A DNA stretch of 64,000 nt from Lacrimispora celerecrescens (GCF_000732605.1 NZ_JPME01000003.1:151-64150); one strand, 5' to 3'; shown: positions 17,155 through 25,878, counted from the first letter of the stretch. Translations and numbers: made by a program. The notes: generated by a model not told the origin, from the sequence alone.

Positions 17155-18130
17155 AAAGATGCTGTTTACAATTATAACAACCTGTCTCCTTCTTGCAGGT
17201 TGTGGGAAAAATGCTTCTACCAATAATCTGCAACAAAATGATAATACGTCCTTGGAAACTTCTGCAGAAAATAGTGTTTCGTCAGAATCCCAAGAAGAGA
17301 GTATGCCTATAACGACAACTACAGCGGATACAACGGCTGCAGCAATAAATAATATTGACTATAAACAATATCTTAAAAAGACATGGGTTAGAACTACTGA
17401 TTCCGGTTTCCCTGATAATGGTGGCGTATCTATATTAATTTCGGAAATTGGAGATGGAAAAATCCAAGGGGAGATCAGTGCAGTAGGCAGTGCCCCGGCA
17501 TATAATATGGACAACGCAGAATTTGAAGGAACTGTTATAAATGATACAGCAGAGTGCCAGCTTGTAAATGATTCGAGGGAAAACAAGGGAACTGTTGAAC
17601 TTTTATTGAAACCTGACAATACCATCGAGGCCACAATCACAATAACCGAGAAATCCGAAGATACAGTCATGCGCCTTCCCGAAGGTACGTTTGAATTTAC
17701 TCCATATAATCTTAAAAATATAAATGGTTTTGAACTTACCAAAGATCAAACTTTTATGGTGGATTTAAATTCATGGGGCAATGTTAAATTCGTATCAGGA
17801 AAATTAACCGGTGGAAACCATATACCTGTAGAGTTTTATTTAACCAATGGAGAAGGAGATATTCTTTATAATTTCAATGCAGTTCTTCCTTATAGCGTAG
17901 ATGTAAAAGCAGTTTCATTTCAGGATGTAAATAAGGATGGATTAAAGGATATAATCATAATTGTTGAAGACAACTATAACGGGGCGTCTGGAGAACCATT
18001 GGCCGCCGTTTACTTGCAAGAGTCAGATGGATCGTTTACAAATGACAATGAGCTGAACCAGGAAATAAATGATTCCGGAAACAATAAAGATATAAGTACA
18101 ATAGCCAGTTACCTTTTAAGTAAATTCTAA
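17147..18130 (+). CDS. Predicted lipoprotein with low-complexity linker and Ca-binding-like loop
   Basis: A 327-residue exported lipoprotein. The signal peptide has a lipobox LLAGC with Cys19 as the lipidation site, followed by a Ser/Thr/Asn/Gln-rich linker to about residue 65. A beta-rich middle domain follows (EIGDGKIQGEIS...VELLLKPDNT). The C-terminal part contains VSFQDVNKDGLKDIIIIVE, which resembles the DxNxDGxxD loop of FG-GAP/VCBS-type repeats. Function is unknown. It overlaps the C39-like gene, so the two are translationally coupled. It ends before a terminator at 18188. Confidence 0.75.
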   Translation: MNKKMLFTIITTCLLLAGCGKNASTNNLQQNDNTSLETSAENSVSSESQEESMPITTTTADTTAAAINNIDYKQYLKKTWVRTTDSGFPDNGGVSILISEIGDGKIQGEISAVGSAPAYNMDNAEFEGTVINDTAECQLVNDSRENKGTVELLLKPDNTIEATITITEKSEDTVMRLPEGTFEFTPYNLKNINGFELTKDQTFMVDLNSWGNVKFVSGKLTGGNHIPVEFYLTNGEGDILYNFNAVLPYSVDVKAVSFQDVNKDGLKDIIIIVEDNYNGASGEPLAAVYLQESDGSFTNDNELNQEINDSGNNKDISTIASYLLSKF

Positions 18131-18187
18131 AGATAGCAGCGTCTAAGGGGTTCCGTGATATCAAATAATATAATCAAAATAAAAACT

Positions 18188-18216
18188 AAGAGAACTGTAA
18201 AAGGTTCTCTTTTTTT
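18188..18216 (+). terminator. Terminator after the lipoprotein gene
   Basis: An 8-bp stem AAGAGAAC/GTTCTCTT (18188-18195 with 18204-18211) has an 8-nt loop and is followed by a T run to 18216. Confidence 0.8.
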
Positions 18217-18347
18217 ATGCCAAAATTTAAAGAGGATAAAAGGTAACGTTTGAGTTACGAGAGCAGGTACAAAAGGACGAGGCTGTAACCAAAAAAAGCT
18301 TGGCAGAATATTATAGTATTACAGAATTCATATAAAGGAGTGATAAT

Positions 18348-21300
18348 ATGGCAACAGTATCAGGTCGAATTATATTTGATAGAAATAGAAGTGCTACTAT
18401 AGATGCTGGAGATTCTGGAATAGCGAATGTACCTGTTGTATTACAGAATATAACAACAGGTGTCAGGCTTGTAGTTCTTACAGATGCTGCAGGAAATTAT
18501 GCATTTATTAATGTTCCAAATGGCAGCTATAGAATCGTAGAGGCGTTTGGTACTGCGGGGGGAGTACCAACACCAGGTAATTTTACCCTGGCAGTAGCAG
18601 GACCAGTTCCTACAGCTGCAACGCCCCCCATTAGTTTCGTAGCGAATCCCCCTGCAGGGTCAACGAACTTGGATTGTTTAACGCCTAACACAATATTAAT
18701 TACAGTAACAGGAGCAGATGTAACCAATCAAATTATACTAAATGGACCAGTGATTTATACACCGATTGCAACGATATTAGACCCGTGCACAACTGTATCT
18801 AATGTTAATCTTATTACAGATGCAGATAACGGAACGTTTGGATTCTTTCCACCAGGTACACCGGCTAATACAGGACCAGCGGTCGCACCGTATCCCAATG
18901 TTACACCAGATTTTACCTATGTAGTACCTGATCCAACTAAGTTTACACCAATTGATGGGGAATATACGGTGCAAAATCTTATGACAGATGCAATGAGCAA
19001 TGTTATAGGGGCTTGGTGGCGTATCGCTGACCATACGACAGGAAATGAAACCGGAAGAATGATGGTAGTAAATGGGTTTAACCCAGGAGCCGTATTCTTT
19101 AGGTCTACAGTACCGGTTATACCTAATACTAATTATTTATTCAGCACATGGATTCTTAATCTTTTTAAAGTAACAGGTTTTCCGCCGGCACAGTTAGGTG
19201 TCAGAATCCTGGATCAAAACGGTAATGTACTGTTTCAGCAAGCATTAGGAGTTGAAATTCCAGTTAATATAAACGCACCAGAGTGGAAACAAATAGGAAC
19301 TGTCATTAATTCTATGAATAACACTCAAATTACAGTAGAATTCTTCAGTGAAGGAGAAGCTGTTGTAGGAAACGATTATGCGATTGATGATGTTGCTTTA
19401 CAGGAAATCTTAGTACCAACATTTGTTCCAGTTAAATCAAGCAGCACATTTACTGCAAATGTGGGCGATATCGTAACGTATACAGTTAAATTAACAAATA
19501 CGTGTACCAGTCCTCTGACTAATGTATTTTTTAAGGATAATGTACCAGATGGTTTATTATTCATACCTGGAAGTGTAACGGTTAATGGAGTTCCTGAGCT
19601 GGGAGTTGATCCTAATATAGGTTTTCCGCTGCCGGATATTCCAGGTGGATCCGTCACGGAAGTGATGTTTCAGGTAAGAGTTGAAGGCATTCCGAATCCG
19701 AATCCTGCTATAAATACAGCAACAATCGATTACTCATATACACCTGTTGAGGGTGGCATACCAGGTAACTTCTCAGAAGAATCCAACCCAGTTCCTCTTA
19801 TGGTTGAAGAATTACCAGGCGAAGCAGATATTGCTGTTGTAAAGCAAAGTGATAATCAGACTGCAGTCCCAGGGCAGTTGTTCACCTATACGATTATAAT
19901 TTCAAACTTTGGCCCAGCCGATGCAGAAAGTGTCCTTCTAACGGATAGTATTCCAACTAATATACTCAATCCACAGTTTTCAATAGATGACGGAGTGACT
20001 TTCCACCCATGGATCGGAAGCCTTAACTTAGGTACAATAGAAGCAGGAGGGGTAAGAATTGTTCTTATTAGGGGAACTGTGAGCCCAACAGCAACAGGCG
20101 TTATTACGAACACAGCAACGGTTAGCTCACCTACACCAGATCCAAATCCAGAGAATAACACTTCAACCCTAGAAACTCCGGTAGCAGTTGTCGAAGCAGA
20201 TGTTGCGGTAGTAAAGCAAGGTAATCAGGCAGTTGCAGTACCAGGAGAGCCATTTAGCTATACGATAACAGTTAATAATTTTGGCCCAAGTGCAGCAGAA
20301 AATGTTCTTTTAATGGATAGCATCCCAAGTTCTATTCTTAATCCAATGTACTCAATTGATGGAGGGGTAACATTTAATCCATGGCCGGGATTTCTTGGCT
20401 TAGGAACTTTACCGGCAGGAGCAGAAAGAATTATCATAATAAGAGGAACTGTAAGTCCTGACGCAACAGGCGTGATTTCCAATACAGCAATCGTTAGCTC
20501 TACGACACCGGATCCAAATCCAGAGAATAACACTTCAACGTTAGAAACTCCAGTATCAGCTGTCGAAGCAGATGTTGCTGTAGTAAAGCAAAGTAATCAG
20601 GTAATTGCCGTACCGGGAGAGCTGTTTAGTTATACAATTGTAGTTAATAACTTTGGTCCCAATGCTGCAGAGAATGTTCTTCTAATGGATAGTATACCAA
20701 ATTCTATTCTTAATCCAATGTACTCAATCGATGGAGGAGTAACATTTAATCCATGGCCGGGATTCCTAAATTTAGGAACTTTACCGGAAGGAGCAGAGAG
20801 AATTATCATAATAAGAGGAACTGTAAGCCCTGACGCAACAGGCGTGATTTCCAATACAGCAATCGTTAGCTCCACGACACCGGATCCAAATCCGGAGAAT
20901 AACACTTCAACGATAGAAACTCCAGTATCAGCTCTCGAAGCAGATATTGCTGTAGTAAAACAAAGTAATCAGGCAATTGCTATACCGGGAGAGCCGCTTA
21001 GCTATACAATTGTAGTTAATAACTTTGGTCCCAATGCAGCAGAGAATGTTCTTTTGATGGATAGTATACCAGGTTCTATTCTTAATCCAGAGTATTCAAT
21101 CGATGGAGGAGTAACATTTAATCCATGGCTGGGATTTCTTAATTTAGGAACCTTACCGGTAGGAGCGGAAAGAATTATCATAATAAGAGGAACAGTAAGC
21201 CCAACAGCAGCAGGCATTATTATAAATACAGCAACAGTTAGCTCTCCTACACCAGACCCAAATCCGGAGAACAACACTTCAACGACAGAGACACCAATTT

Positions 21301-22076
21301 TAGCCCCTGCACAAGCAGATGTATCAATTACAAAAACTGCAAGCCCCAATCCAGTGGCTCCAGGTGAAGTAATAACGTTCACTCTTGTAGTATCCAATGC
21401 GGGACCCAATATTGCGGAAAATGTAATTGTAAATGATAATATTTCGTCCAGCATCACAGGTCCGGAATATTCAATCGACGGAGGAGTAACATTCAATCCA
21501 TGGCTGGGATCTCTTAATATCGGGGCATTACAGGCTGGAGCATCAAGAACGATTATCATAAGAGGAACAGTATCAGAAACAGCAGCTTCCGGCTGTATTA
21601 ATAATACGGCAATTGCAATCTCAGCAACTCCGGATCCTAACCTTTTTAACAACGTATCATCGATATGTGTAGAGGTAAGAGCTGCTGCGGAAGAAGAGGC
21701 AGACGTTTCTGTGAAGAAATTTGCAAACAAGAAAGTGGCATGCTGCGGAGAACTGGTGGTGTTTACAATCGTGGTTTCAAATGCAGGCCCGGCAGATGCT
21801 CATAATGTTGTTTTAACAGATAGCCTGGCAAACATTCTTAAAAAACCGATGTATTCACTGGACGATGGTTTTGCTTTCCAGCCATGGCCGGGAAGTATTA
21901 ACTTAGGCACAATACCAGCAGGCACATCAAGAGTTGTTATTATAAAAGGATGTATCCGGCAAACATGTTCTTGTAAAATAATTAATACAGCACAAGTCAG
22001 TTCAACAACACCAGATCCAAATCTTGACAATAATGTTGCGACAGCTTGTATCCAAATTAAATGTTGTGACGACTGA
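18348..22076 (+). CDS. Large DUF11-repeat surface-type protein with SdrD B-like N-terminus
   Basis: A 1242-residue structural protein. Residues about 1-90 form an SdrD/Cna B-type fold (SGRIIFDRNRS...DAAGNYAFINVPNGSYRIVE). Residues about 145-350 form a beta-sandwich, jelly-roll-like region. A first divergent DUF11 domain follows (about 355-490), then six DUF11 (TIGR01451-type) repeats of about 124 residues, four of them very similar. The end is cysteine-rich (KKVACCGEL, RQTCSCKII, QIKCCDD). No signal peptide, LPXTG or membrane anchor is seen, unlike typical sortase-anchored DUF11 proteins. Together with the Cys-rich tail this suggests a spore-coat or exosporium protein assembled from the mother cell; that is inference. 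AAAGGAG precedes ATG 18348. Confidence 0.88.
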   Translation: MATVSGRIIFDRNRSATIDAGDSGIANVPVVLQNITTGVRLVVLTDAAGNYAFINVPNGSYRIVEAFGTAGGVPTPGNFTLAVAGPVPTAATPPISFVANPPAGSTNLDCLTPNTILITVTGADVTNQIILNGPVIYTPIATILDPCTTVSNVNLITDADNGTFGFFPPGTPANTGPAVAPYPNVTPDFTYVVPDPTKFTPIDGEYTVQNLMTDAMSNVIGAWWRIADHTTGNETGRMMVVNGFNPGAVFFRSTVPVIPNTNYLFSTWILNLFKVTGFPPAQLGVRILDQNGNVLFQQALGVEIPVNINAPEWKQIGTVINSMNNTQITVEFFSEGEAVVGNDYAIDDVALQEILVPTFVPVKSSSTFTANVGDIVTYTVKLTNTCTSPLTNVFFKDNVPDGLLFIPGSVTVNGVPELGVDPNIGFPLPDIPGGSVTEVMFQVRVEGIPNPNPAINTATIDYSYTPVEGGIPGNFSEESNPVPLMVEELPGEADIAVVKQSDNQTAVPGQLFTYTIIISNFGPADAESVLLTDSIPTNILNPQFSIDDGVTFHPWIGSLNLGTIEAGGVRIVLIRGTVSPTATGVITNTATVSSPTPDPNPENNTSTLETPVAVVEADVAVVKQGNQAVAVPGEPFSYTITVNNFGPSAAENVLLMDSIPSSILNPMYSIDGGVTFNPWPGFLGLGTLPAGAERIIIIRGTVSPDATGVISNTAIVSSTTPDPNPENNTSTLETPVSAVEADVAVVKQSNQVIAVPGELFSYTIVVNNFGPNAAENVLLMDSIPNSILNPMYSIDGGVTFNPWPGFLNLGTLPEGAERIIIIRGTVSPDATGVISNTAIVSSTTPDPNPENNTSTIETPVSALEADIAVVKQSNQAIAIPGEPLSYTIVVNNFGPNAAENVLLMDSIPGSILNPEYSIDGGVTFNPWLGFLNLGTLPVGAERIIIIRGTVSPTAAGIIINTATVSSPTPDPNPENNTSTTETPILAPAQADVSITKTASPNPVAPGEVITFTLVVSNAGPNIAENVIVNDNISSSITGPEYSIDGGVTFNPWLGSLNIGALQAGASRTIIIRGTVSETAASGCINNTAIAISATPDPNLFNNVSSICVEVRAAAEEEADVSVKKFANKKVACCGELVVFTIVVSNAGPADAHNVVLTDSLANILKKPMYSLDDGFAFQPWPGSINLGTIPAGTSRVVIIKGCIRQTCSCKIINTAQVSSTTPDPNLDNNVATACIQIKCCDD
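19821..22073 (+). repeat. Six tandem DUF11-coding repeats, mostly 372 bp
   Basis: Repeat units start at 19821, 20193, 20565, 20937, 21312 and 21696, giving lengths of 372, 372, 372, 375, 384 and 378 bp. Units two to four share long identical nucleotide runs and encode almost the same protein, which indicates recent duplication or homogenisation. The last two are diverged and carry the cysteines. The repeat number may vary between strains. Confidence 0.9.
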
Positions 22077-22120
22077 TCTCGTTGCTCTTCCTGTTAAGAT
22101 GCAAAGGATAAGATAAGTTT

Positions 22121-22156
22121 ATACCGCCAACTGTATAATGGTTGGCGGTATTTTTA
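22121..22156 (+). terminator. Terminator after the DUF11 gene
   Basis: An 11-bp perfect stem (ATACCGCCAAC, 22121-22131, with 22141-22151) has a 9-nt loop and is followed by TTTTT. It also bounds the convergent thioesterase gene. Confidence 0.88.
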
Positions 22157-22176
22157 TGCTCAATATTTAAGCCATA

Positions 22177-22608
22177 TTAAACTTGCTCTGATTCACAGAG
22201 GGAGGTTAACAAATCATACAATTCCGGCAGAGATTTCTTTAAAGAAACCGGACGCTTTTTATTAGAGTCATAATAACAATGCGTACTTTCGCCGATTGTT
22301 CTTAATTTGCCTGTGGCTGCATCCGTAATTTGATACTGGACAGTCATTTTAGAAATAGATATGGCTGAAATGGAGGCCAGAATGTTAACCGTTTCCCCAA
22401 AACGCACCATAGATTTGTATTCACAGGAAATACTTAATAGTGCAAAATCGATTCCAGTGCTGATTGCACGATCATAGCTGAAACCAATTTGATCCATAAA
22501 ATCGACCCGTGCTTCTTCCATCCAGTGAATATAATTGGCATGGTGTATAATTCCCATTTGATCGGTTTCATAATAATGAGTTTTTCTGGAATATGGTTTG
22601 ATAATCAT
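22177..22608 (-). CDS. YbgC/FadM-like hot-dog acyl-CoA thioesterase
   Basis: A 143-residue 4HBT hot-dog thioesterase. The YbgC-type motif YYETDQMGIIHHANYIHWMEEAR contains the catalytic Asp followed by the tyrosine/His-Asn segment, and FALLSISCEYKSMVRFGETV forms the core helix-strand. Members hydrolyse acyl-CoA or acyl-ACP thioesters; chain length cannot be read from sequence. The stop lies 100 bp from the convergent DUF11 gene. It is downstream of, and possibly co-transcribed with, the sorbosone dehydrogenase-like gene (32-bp gap). Confidence 0.88.
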   Translation of the reverse strand: MIIKPYSRKTHYYETDQMGIIHHANYIHWMEEARVDFMDQIGFSYDRAISTGIDFALLSISCEYKSMVRFGETVNILASISAISISKMTVQYQITDAATGKLRTIGESTHCYYDSNKKRPVSLKKSLPELYDLLTSLCESEQV

Positions 22609-22640
22609 AAGTATATCTCTTTCTTATTAGTATTTGATAT

Positions 22641-24056
22641 TCATGGAATAATTTCAAAAACAGTACCTTGGTAATGATCAGCTACTTTCACAGACCCATA
22701 GACCCCTAAATATAGTCTGGTTTGATTTAAATTTGTTCCCAAGCTAACAAAATAAGCTGATTTGGAACCAAAATCATAATCAATTTCAATTACACTAAAA
22801 TCCTGGAGTTTACAATCGGCATTTACCCTGGTATAAGCGAAGGCTCCTCGGACAGGCGGCGGAGCTCCTTCATTCCTGGCAAGATCAGTAAATACAACGC
22901 TTCCCGTTAAATCTGGGATTTCATTTCCCCTGTATGGCTGAACTCCTGTAAGCGCAGTTGCCCCAAATTTATCGGGCCGGGGATCTTGATGAAAATAACT
23001 GATGAGAGGCGGTAAACGCTTTACCGATGTTGCTATTGTTTCATCGTAATAAGCCATTACTTTTTCATTTAAAGCCGGATTTGCAGAGCAGTTACTTATT
23101 ATTGAAGTAGGCAGAGCACCCTCCCATCCACGCCAGCCAAAGTTAATAAATCCTTCTTGCTCCGGCTCGGCATTCATCATAGAAGATTGAATTAGCTTAG
23201 TGACAGGTATGGGTTTATAATCAACGAATGAAAAAATCGACTCTACCAGATCCTGTCCCACATTCCCAACGTATTTGACAAATTGATTGTTAAATTTTTG
23301 AAATGAAATGCCTGTTATATTACGGACTCCTTTGGCAATAACCGTAAGCGTTTCCTGAAAGGGTACGGGAAGCTCCTGAAAACGTGTAATTACGGGAGGA
23401 TTATCATTAGATGTATTTACCGTCACATCAATTTCAATAATTTTACCGGCAATTTCCATATCATCCTGGCTTAAATTAAATGGATCGTAGCCAGCGCCGC
23501 CATCTCCGGTTGTTAATACAAGCTTTCCTGTTTCTGGTGAAAAATTTAAGCTGTTGACACCATTATGATTTAGATATGGTCGTCTTATACTAAGTAATGT
23601 GCGGCGTTTTTGAGTTTGGGCATTGGATTGAAAGAACCATTCTTCAACTGTATCAATGTGATTATATTGCGTTTCCCTATTTGTCCACTTTAAGTTTAAG
23701 GTCGCAGGATCACATGGGTCAGGCTTAAAAGATGATGGAAGAGCACCTGGACCTTGCGTTCCGGCAACTGAGTAATGAAGGTAAAACAGGCCATTCTTAT
23801 TAAAGTCAGGATGAAATGCTAATCCTAGTAGTCCACGTTCATCATATCCGCCGGAAGAACTTCCCAGTTCCAGGATCCTCGGGCGAATATCTAAAAAAGT
23901 TTCTATAACTCCGTCTCCTATGTAAAAGATTTCTCCGACCTGGGTTGCAATAAATAATCGTTCCGTCTTGTCACCCGGAAGTATAGCTGTTTTTAAAACA
24001 GTGGGTAAATTTATATTACCTACTAATGGCTGTAAATGAACCTTAACTTTTACCAA
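22641..24056 (-). CDS. Glucose/sorbosone dehydrogenase-like (GSDH) beta-propeller protein
   Basis: A 471-residue six-bladed propeller of the PQQ-dependent glucose/sorbosone dehydrogenase and HHIP family. The hallmark DERGLLGLAFHPDFNKNGLFYLHYS is present near residues 72-96, along with GWRGWEG and TGVQPYRGNEIPDLTGSVVFTD near the end. Classical enzymes are periplasmic and use PQQ; this copy has no signal peptide, and PQQ is not expected in this lineage. It may be a structural or spore-associated propeller rather than a sugar oxidase. The start is TTG 24056 behind GGGGTTAGGA. Confidence 0.82.
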   Translation of the reverse strand: MVKVKVHLQPLVGNINLPTVLKTAILPGDKTERLFIATQVGEIFYIGDGVIETFLDIRPRILELGSSSGGYDERGLLGLAFHPDFNKNGLFYLHYSVAGTQGPGALPSSFKPDPCDPATLNLKWTNRETQYNHIDTVEEWFFQSNAQTQKRRTLLSIRRPYLNHNGVNSLNFSPETGKLVLTTGDGGAGYDPFNLSQDDMEIAGKIIEIDVTVNTSNDNPPVITRFQELPVPFQETLTVIAKGVRNITGISFQKFNNQFVKYVGNVGQDLVESIFSFVDYKPIPVTKLIQSSMMNAEPEQEGFINFGWRGWEGALPTSIISNCSANPALNEKVMAYYDETIATSVKRLPPLISYFHQDPRPDKFGATALTGVQPYRGNEIPDLTGSVVFTDLARNEGAPPPVRGAFAYTRVNADCKLQDFSVIEIDYDFGSKSAYFVSLGTNLNQTRLYLGVYGSVKVADHYQGTVFEIIP

Positions 24057-24177
24057 TATCCTAACCCCATTCTAATTATTTTTAATAAAATATGAATAGG
24101 GTTATTATATTAGTACAAGAACGCAAGCGAAGTGTCCGGTATGGCATATTCTTAAGATTAACCTTGAGCGCCTAAAA

Positions 24178-24594
24178 TTAAAATTCATCATCCGTATATT
24201 CGCAGCAGGTTGGAATTGGAGAGTTCGTATCATAGGCCTGGCAGGCATCATGGTAATAATCCAGCTTTCTGTCAATCAAACGAAGATGTTTTTTTAGATC
24301 TTCAATTTGCGTCAAAATATCTTCTTTATGATTTTCTAACATATCGTTACGGGGATGAAGGGTTTGGTTACCTTCATTTTGCCAGTCCGTAAATTGCTTT
24401 ATTTTCTTAATCGGCATTCCGGTATTCTTGAGACAGCATATAAGGGAAAGCATCTCCATATCATCCTTTGTAAAAATACGGTTGCCTGATTTATCCCTTT
24501 TCACGTTAGTCAGCAACCCTTCACGGTCATAGTATCGTAATGTATATATTGTTAAATTCATTTTTTTAGCGGCTTGTGCTATGGTATAGTTCAC
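24178..24594 (-). CDS. MerR-family transcriptional activator (AdhR-like)
   Basis: A 139-residue MerR regulator: HTH YTIAQAAKKMNLTIYTLRYYDREGLL, wing DKSGNRIFTKDDME, then a long dimerisation helix and a short Cys-containing tail (PTCCEYTDDEF). MerR proteins of this sort untwist promoters with a 19-bp spacer in response to aldehydes or redox stress. The start is GTG 24594, 6-8 nt behind a perfect GAGGTGAT; an ATG 30 nt upstream lies before that site. Its own promoter and two others nearby share the operator (24625-24655, 24715-24745, 25168-25198), which implies a local regulon. Confidence 0.92.
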   Translation of the reverse strand: MNYTIAQAAKKMNLTIYTLRYYDREGLLTNVKRDKSGNRIFTKDDMEMLSLICCLKNTGMPIKKIKQFTDWQNEGNQTLHPRNDMLENHKEDILTQIEDLKKHLRLIDRKLDYYHDACQAYDTNSPIPTCCEYTDDEF

Positions 24595-24624
24595 GTTTAT
24601 CACCTCAATTAATTTTTTATTCAT

Positions 24625-24655
24625 ATTATACAGCTTACACTTAGCTCTAGGTCAA
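24625..24655 (-). promoter_or_regulatory. MerR-type promoter of the merR gene (19-bp spacer)
   Basis: On the minus strand, TTGACC (24650-24655), 19 bp (24631-24649) and TATAAT (24625-24630). The spacer contains CTAAGTGTA, as at the two other local promoters. The long spacer is diagnostic of MerR-controlled promoters. Confidence 0.82.
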
Positions 24656-24714
24656 GGATAATTATGAAAAATATAGAATCGGTCATATTACAATTATTTT
24701 TTCAATAATTGCTA

Positions 24715-24745
24715 TTGACCTTCAGTTAGGTGTAGGGTCTAAACT
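24715..24745 (+). promoter_or_regulatory. MerR-type promoter of the radical SAM pseudogene (19-bp spacer)
   Basis: TTGACC (24715-24720), 19 bp (24721-24739), TAAACT (24740-24745). GACC and GGGTC flank the spacer as an imperfect dyad, and the core TTAGGTGTA matches the other two sites. Confidence 0.82.
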
Positions 24746-24786
24746 CTGTGTATAGCAGCGTATTATTAATTATAAGGAGAGATGAA

Positions 24787-25086
24787 ATGAAATATACGAA
24801 CCCTGTCGATCCCTGTCTATCGTCCCCCGTTTGAAGCCGATTCATTATTGTTACAGGTTACAGCAGGCTGCAGCCGTAATATGTGCACCTTTTGTACCAT
24901 GTATAAGGGTGTTCCTTTTCAGAAAGATTTCTAAATGAAATCAAGCCTTATCTTATATTTGTCGCTAACTTACACATAAATGGCGTCAGTCCCCTTGAAG
25001 CAGAATTAAACTCCATTAAAGCTGAATACCTGGATGCTCAGCTGAAAAAGGGCTTAGAAGAAAATATTGTTTCAATTCTTCGATGA
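24787..25086 (+). pseudogene. Remnant of a radical SAM protein gene
   Basis: Behind a MerR-type promoter and AAGGAGA, ATG 24787 opens MKYTNPV, then the frame is lost. From 24818 another frame encodes [20 protein letters not shown] followed by [11 protein letters not shown], which contains a radical SAM CxxxCxxC cluster motif, and stops at 24934. A third block (24934-25086) encodes a tail NEIKPYLIFVANLHINGVSP continuing to ENIVSILR. That block may be the original C-terminus after an internal deletion, which is less certain. The reading frame is destroyed, so no active enzyme is expected. Confidence 0.75.
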
Positions 25087-25167
25087 TTATAATAGGCTTC
25101 GTTAAATATAAGCCTGGGCAATTATAAAAATTGTCGTAATATGCAATAATAATTTTTATTTTATCTA

Positions 25168-25198
25168 TTGACCTACATCTAAGTGTTGGGTCTATACT
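25168..25198 (+). promoter_or_regulatory. MerR-type promoter of the FMN reductase-AKR unit (19-bp spacer)
   Basis: TTGACC (25168-25173), 19 bp (25174-25192), TATACT (25193-25198). The spacer has CTAAGTGT and ends GGGTC, matching the two MerR-type sites at 24625 and 24715. Confidence 0.85.
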
Positions 25199-25229
25199 TT
25201 CCGTATAGCAAAGAAAGGAGTGTGGATTT

Positions 25230-25856
25230 ATGAAAGTAATAGCAATTAATGGCAGTCCACGTAAAAATGGTAATACAAATCAGGCACTCAAGATCATGGC
25301 AGATGAGTTGGAGCAGCAGGGGATTGAAGTTGAAATTATTCAAATAGGTCATCTGAATATCCACGGGTGTATTCACTGTGGATACTGTTGGACCTCCGAA
25401 GGAAATCATTGTGTTTTCAAAGATGACATTGTCAATGAGACTGCAAAAAAGATGCAGGAGGCAGACGGTTTCATCCTTGGATCCCCGACATATTATGCAG
25501 GAATAGCAGGGACGATGAAGGCCTTTTTGGATCGGGTATTTTTCACAAGCTCAGATTATTTCAAATATAAAGTTGCAACTTCTATTTCAGTGGTAAGACG
25601 TGCAGGCGGTGTAGATGTAGTACATCAGCTTAATAACTACCTTAATTTAGCCCAGACCGTTATGCCGCCATCCCAGTATTGGACTGTAGCGTATGGTATG
25701 GATAAAGGGGAAATCATTCAGGACGAGGAAGGAATCCAGACTATCCGCAAAAATGCCAGATCAATGGCCTGGCTGCTTAAGATCATTGATGCAGGGAAAG
25801 AGAACATACCTGTTCCTGCAGAAGAAGACCATGTAATGACTAATTTTATACGATAA
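25230..25856 (+). CDS. NADPH-dependent FMN reductase / iron-sulfur flavoprotein-like
   Basis: A 208-residue flavodoxin-like reductase. The FMN phosphate loop is NGSPRKNGNT, and SPTYYAGIAGTMKAFLDR binds the flavin ring. A cysteine set CIHCGYCWTSEGNHC resembles the compact motif of iron-sulfur flavoproteins or NAD(P)H:quinone reductase relatives. It probably reduces quinones, nitro compounds or electrophiles. It is first in a unit with the aldo-keto reductase (22-bp gap) and has the MerR-type promoter at 25168, consistent with an inducible detoxification role. Confidence 0.9.
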   Translation: MKVIAINGSPRKNGNTNQALKIMADELEQQGIEVEIIQIGHLNIHGCIHCGYCWTSEGNHCVFKDDIVNETAKKMQEADGFILGSPTYYAGIAGTMKAFLDRVFFTSSDYFKYKVATSISVVRRAGGVDVVHQLNNYLNLAQTVMPPSQYWTVAYGMDKGEIIQDEEGIQTIRKNARSMAWLLKIIDAGKENIPVPAEEDHVMTNFIR

Positions 25857-25878
25857 TAAATAGAAAAGGATGATAATT

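Noticed and set aside
21002-21730. 242-codon minus-strand ORF inside the DUF11 gene
   Set aside because: It is a shadow of the repeat-coding strand; the same antisense frame recurs every 372 bp and encodes no recognisable domain.
19821-22073. Regular repeats as a CRISPR-like or satellite array
   Set aside because: They are protein-coding DUF11 domains in frame, far longer than CRISPR units, with no spacers.
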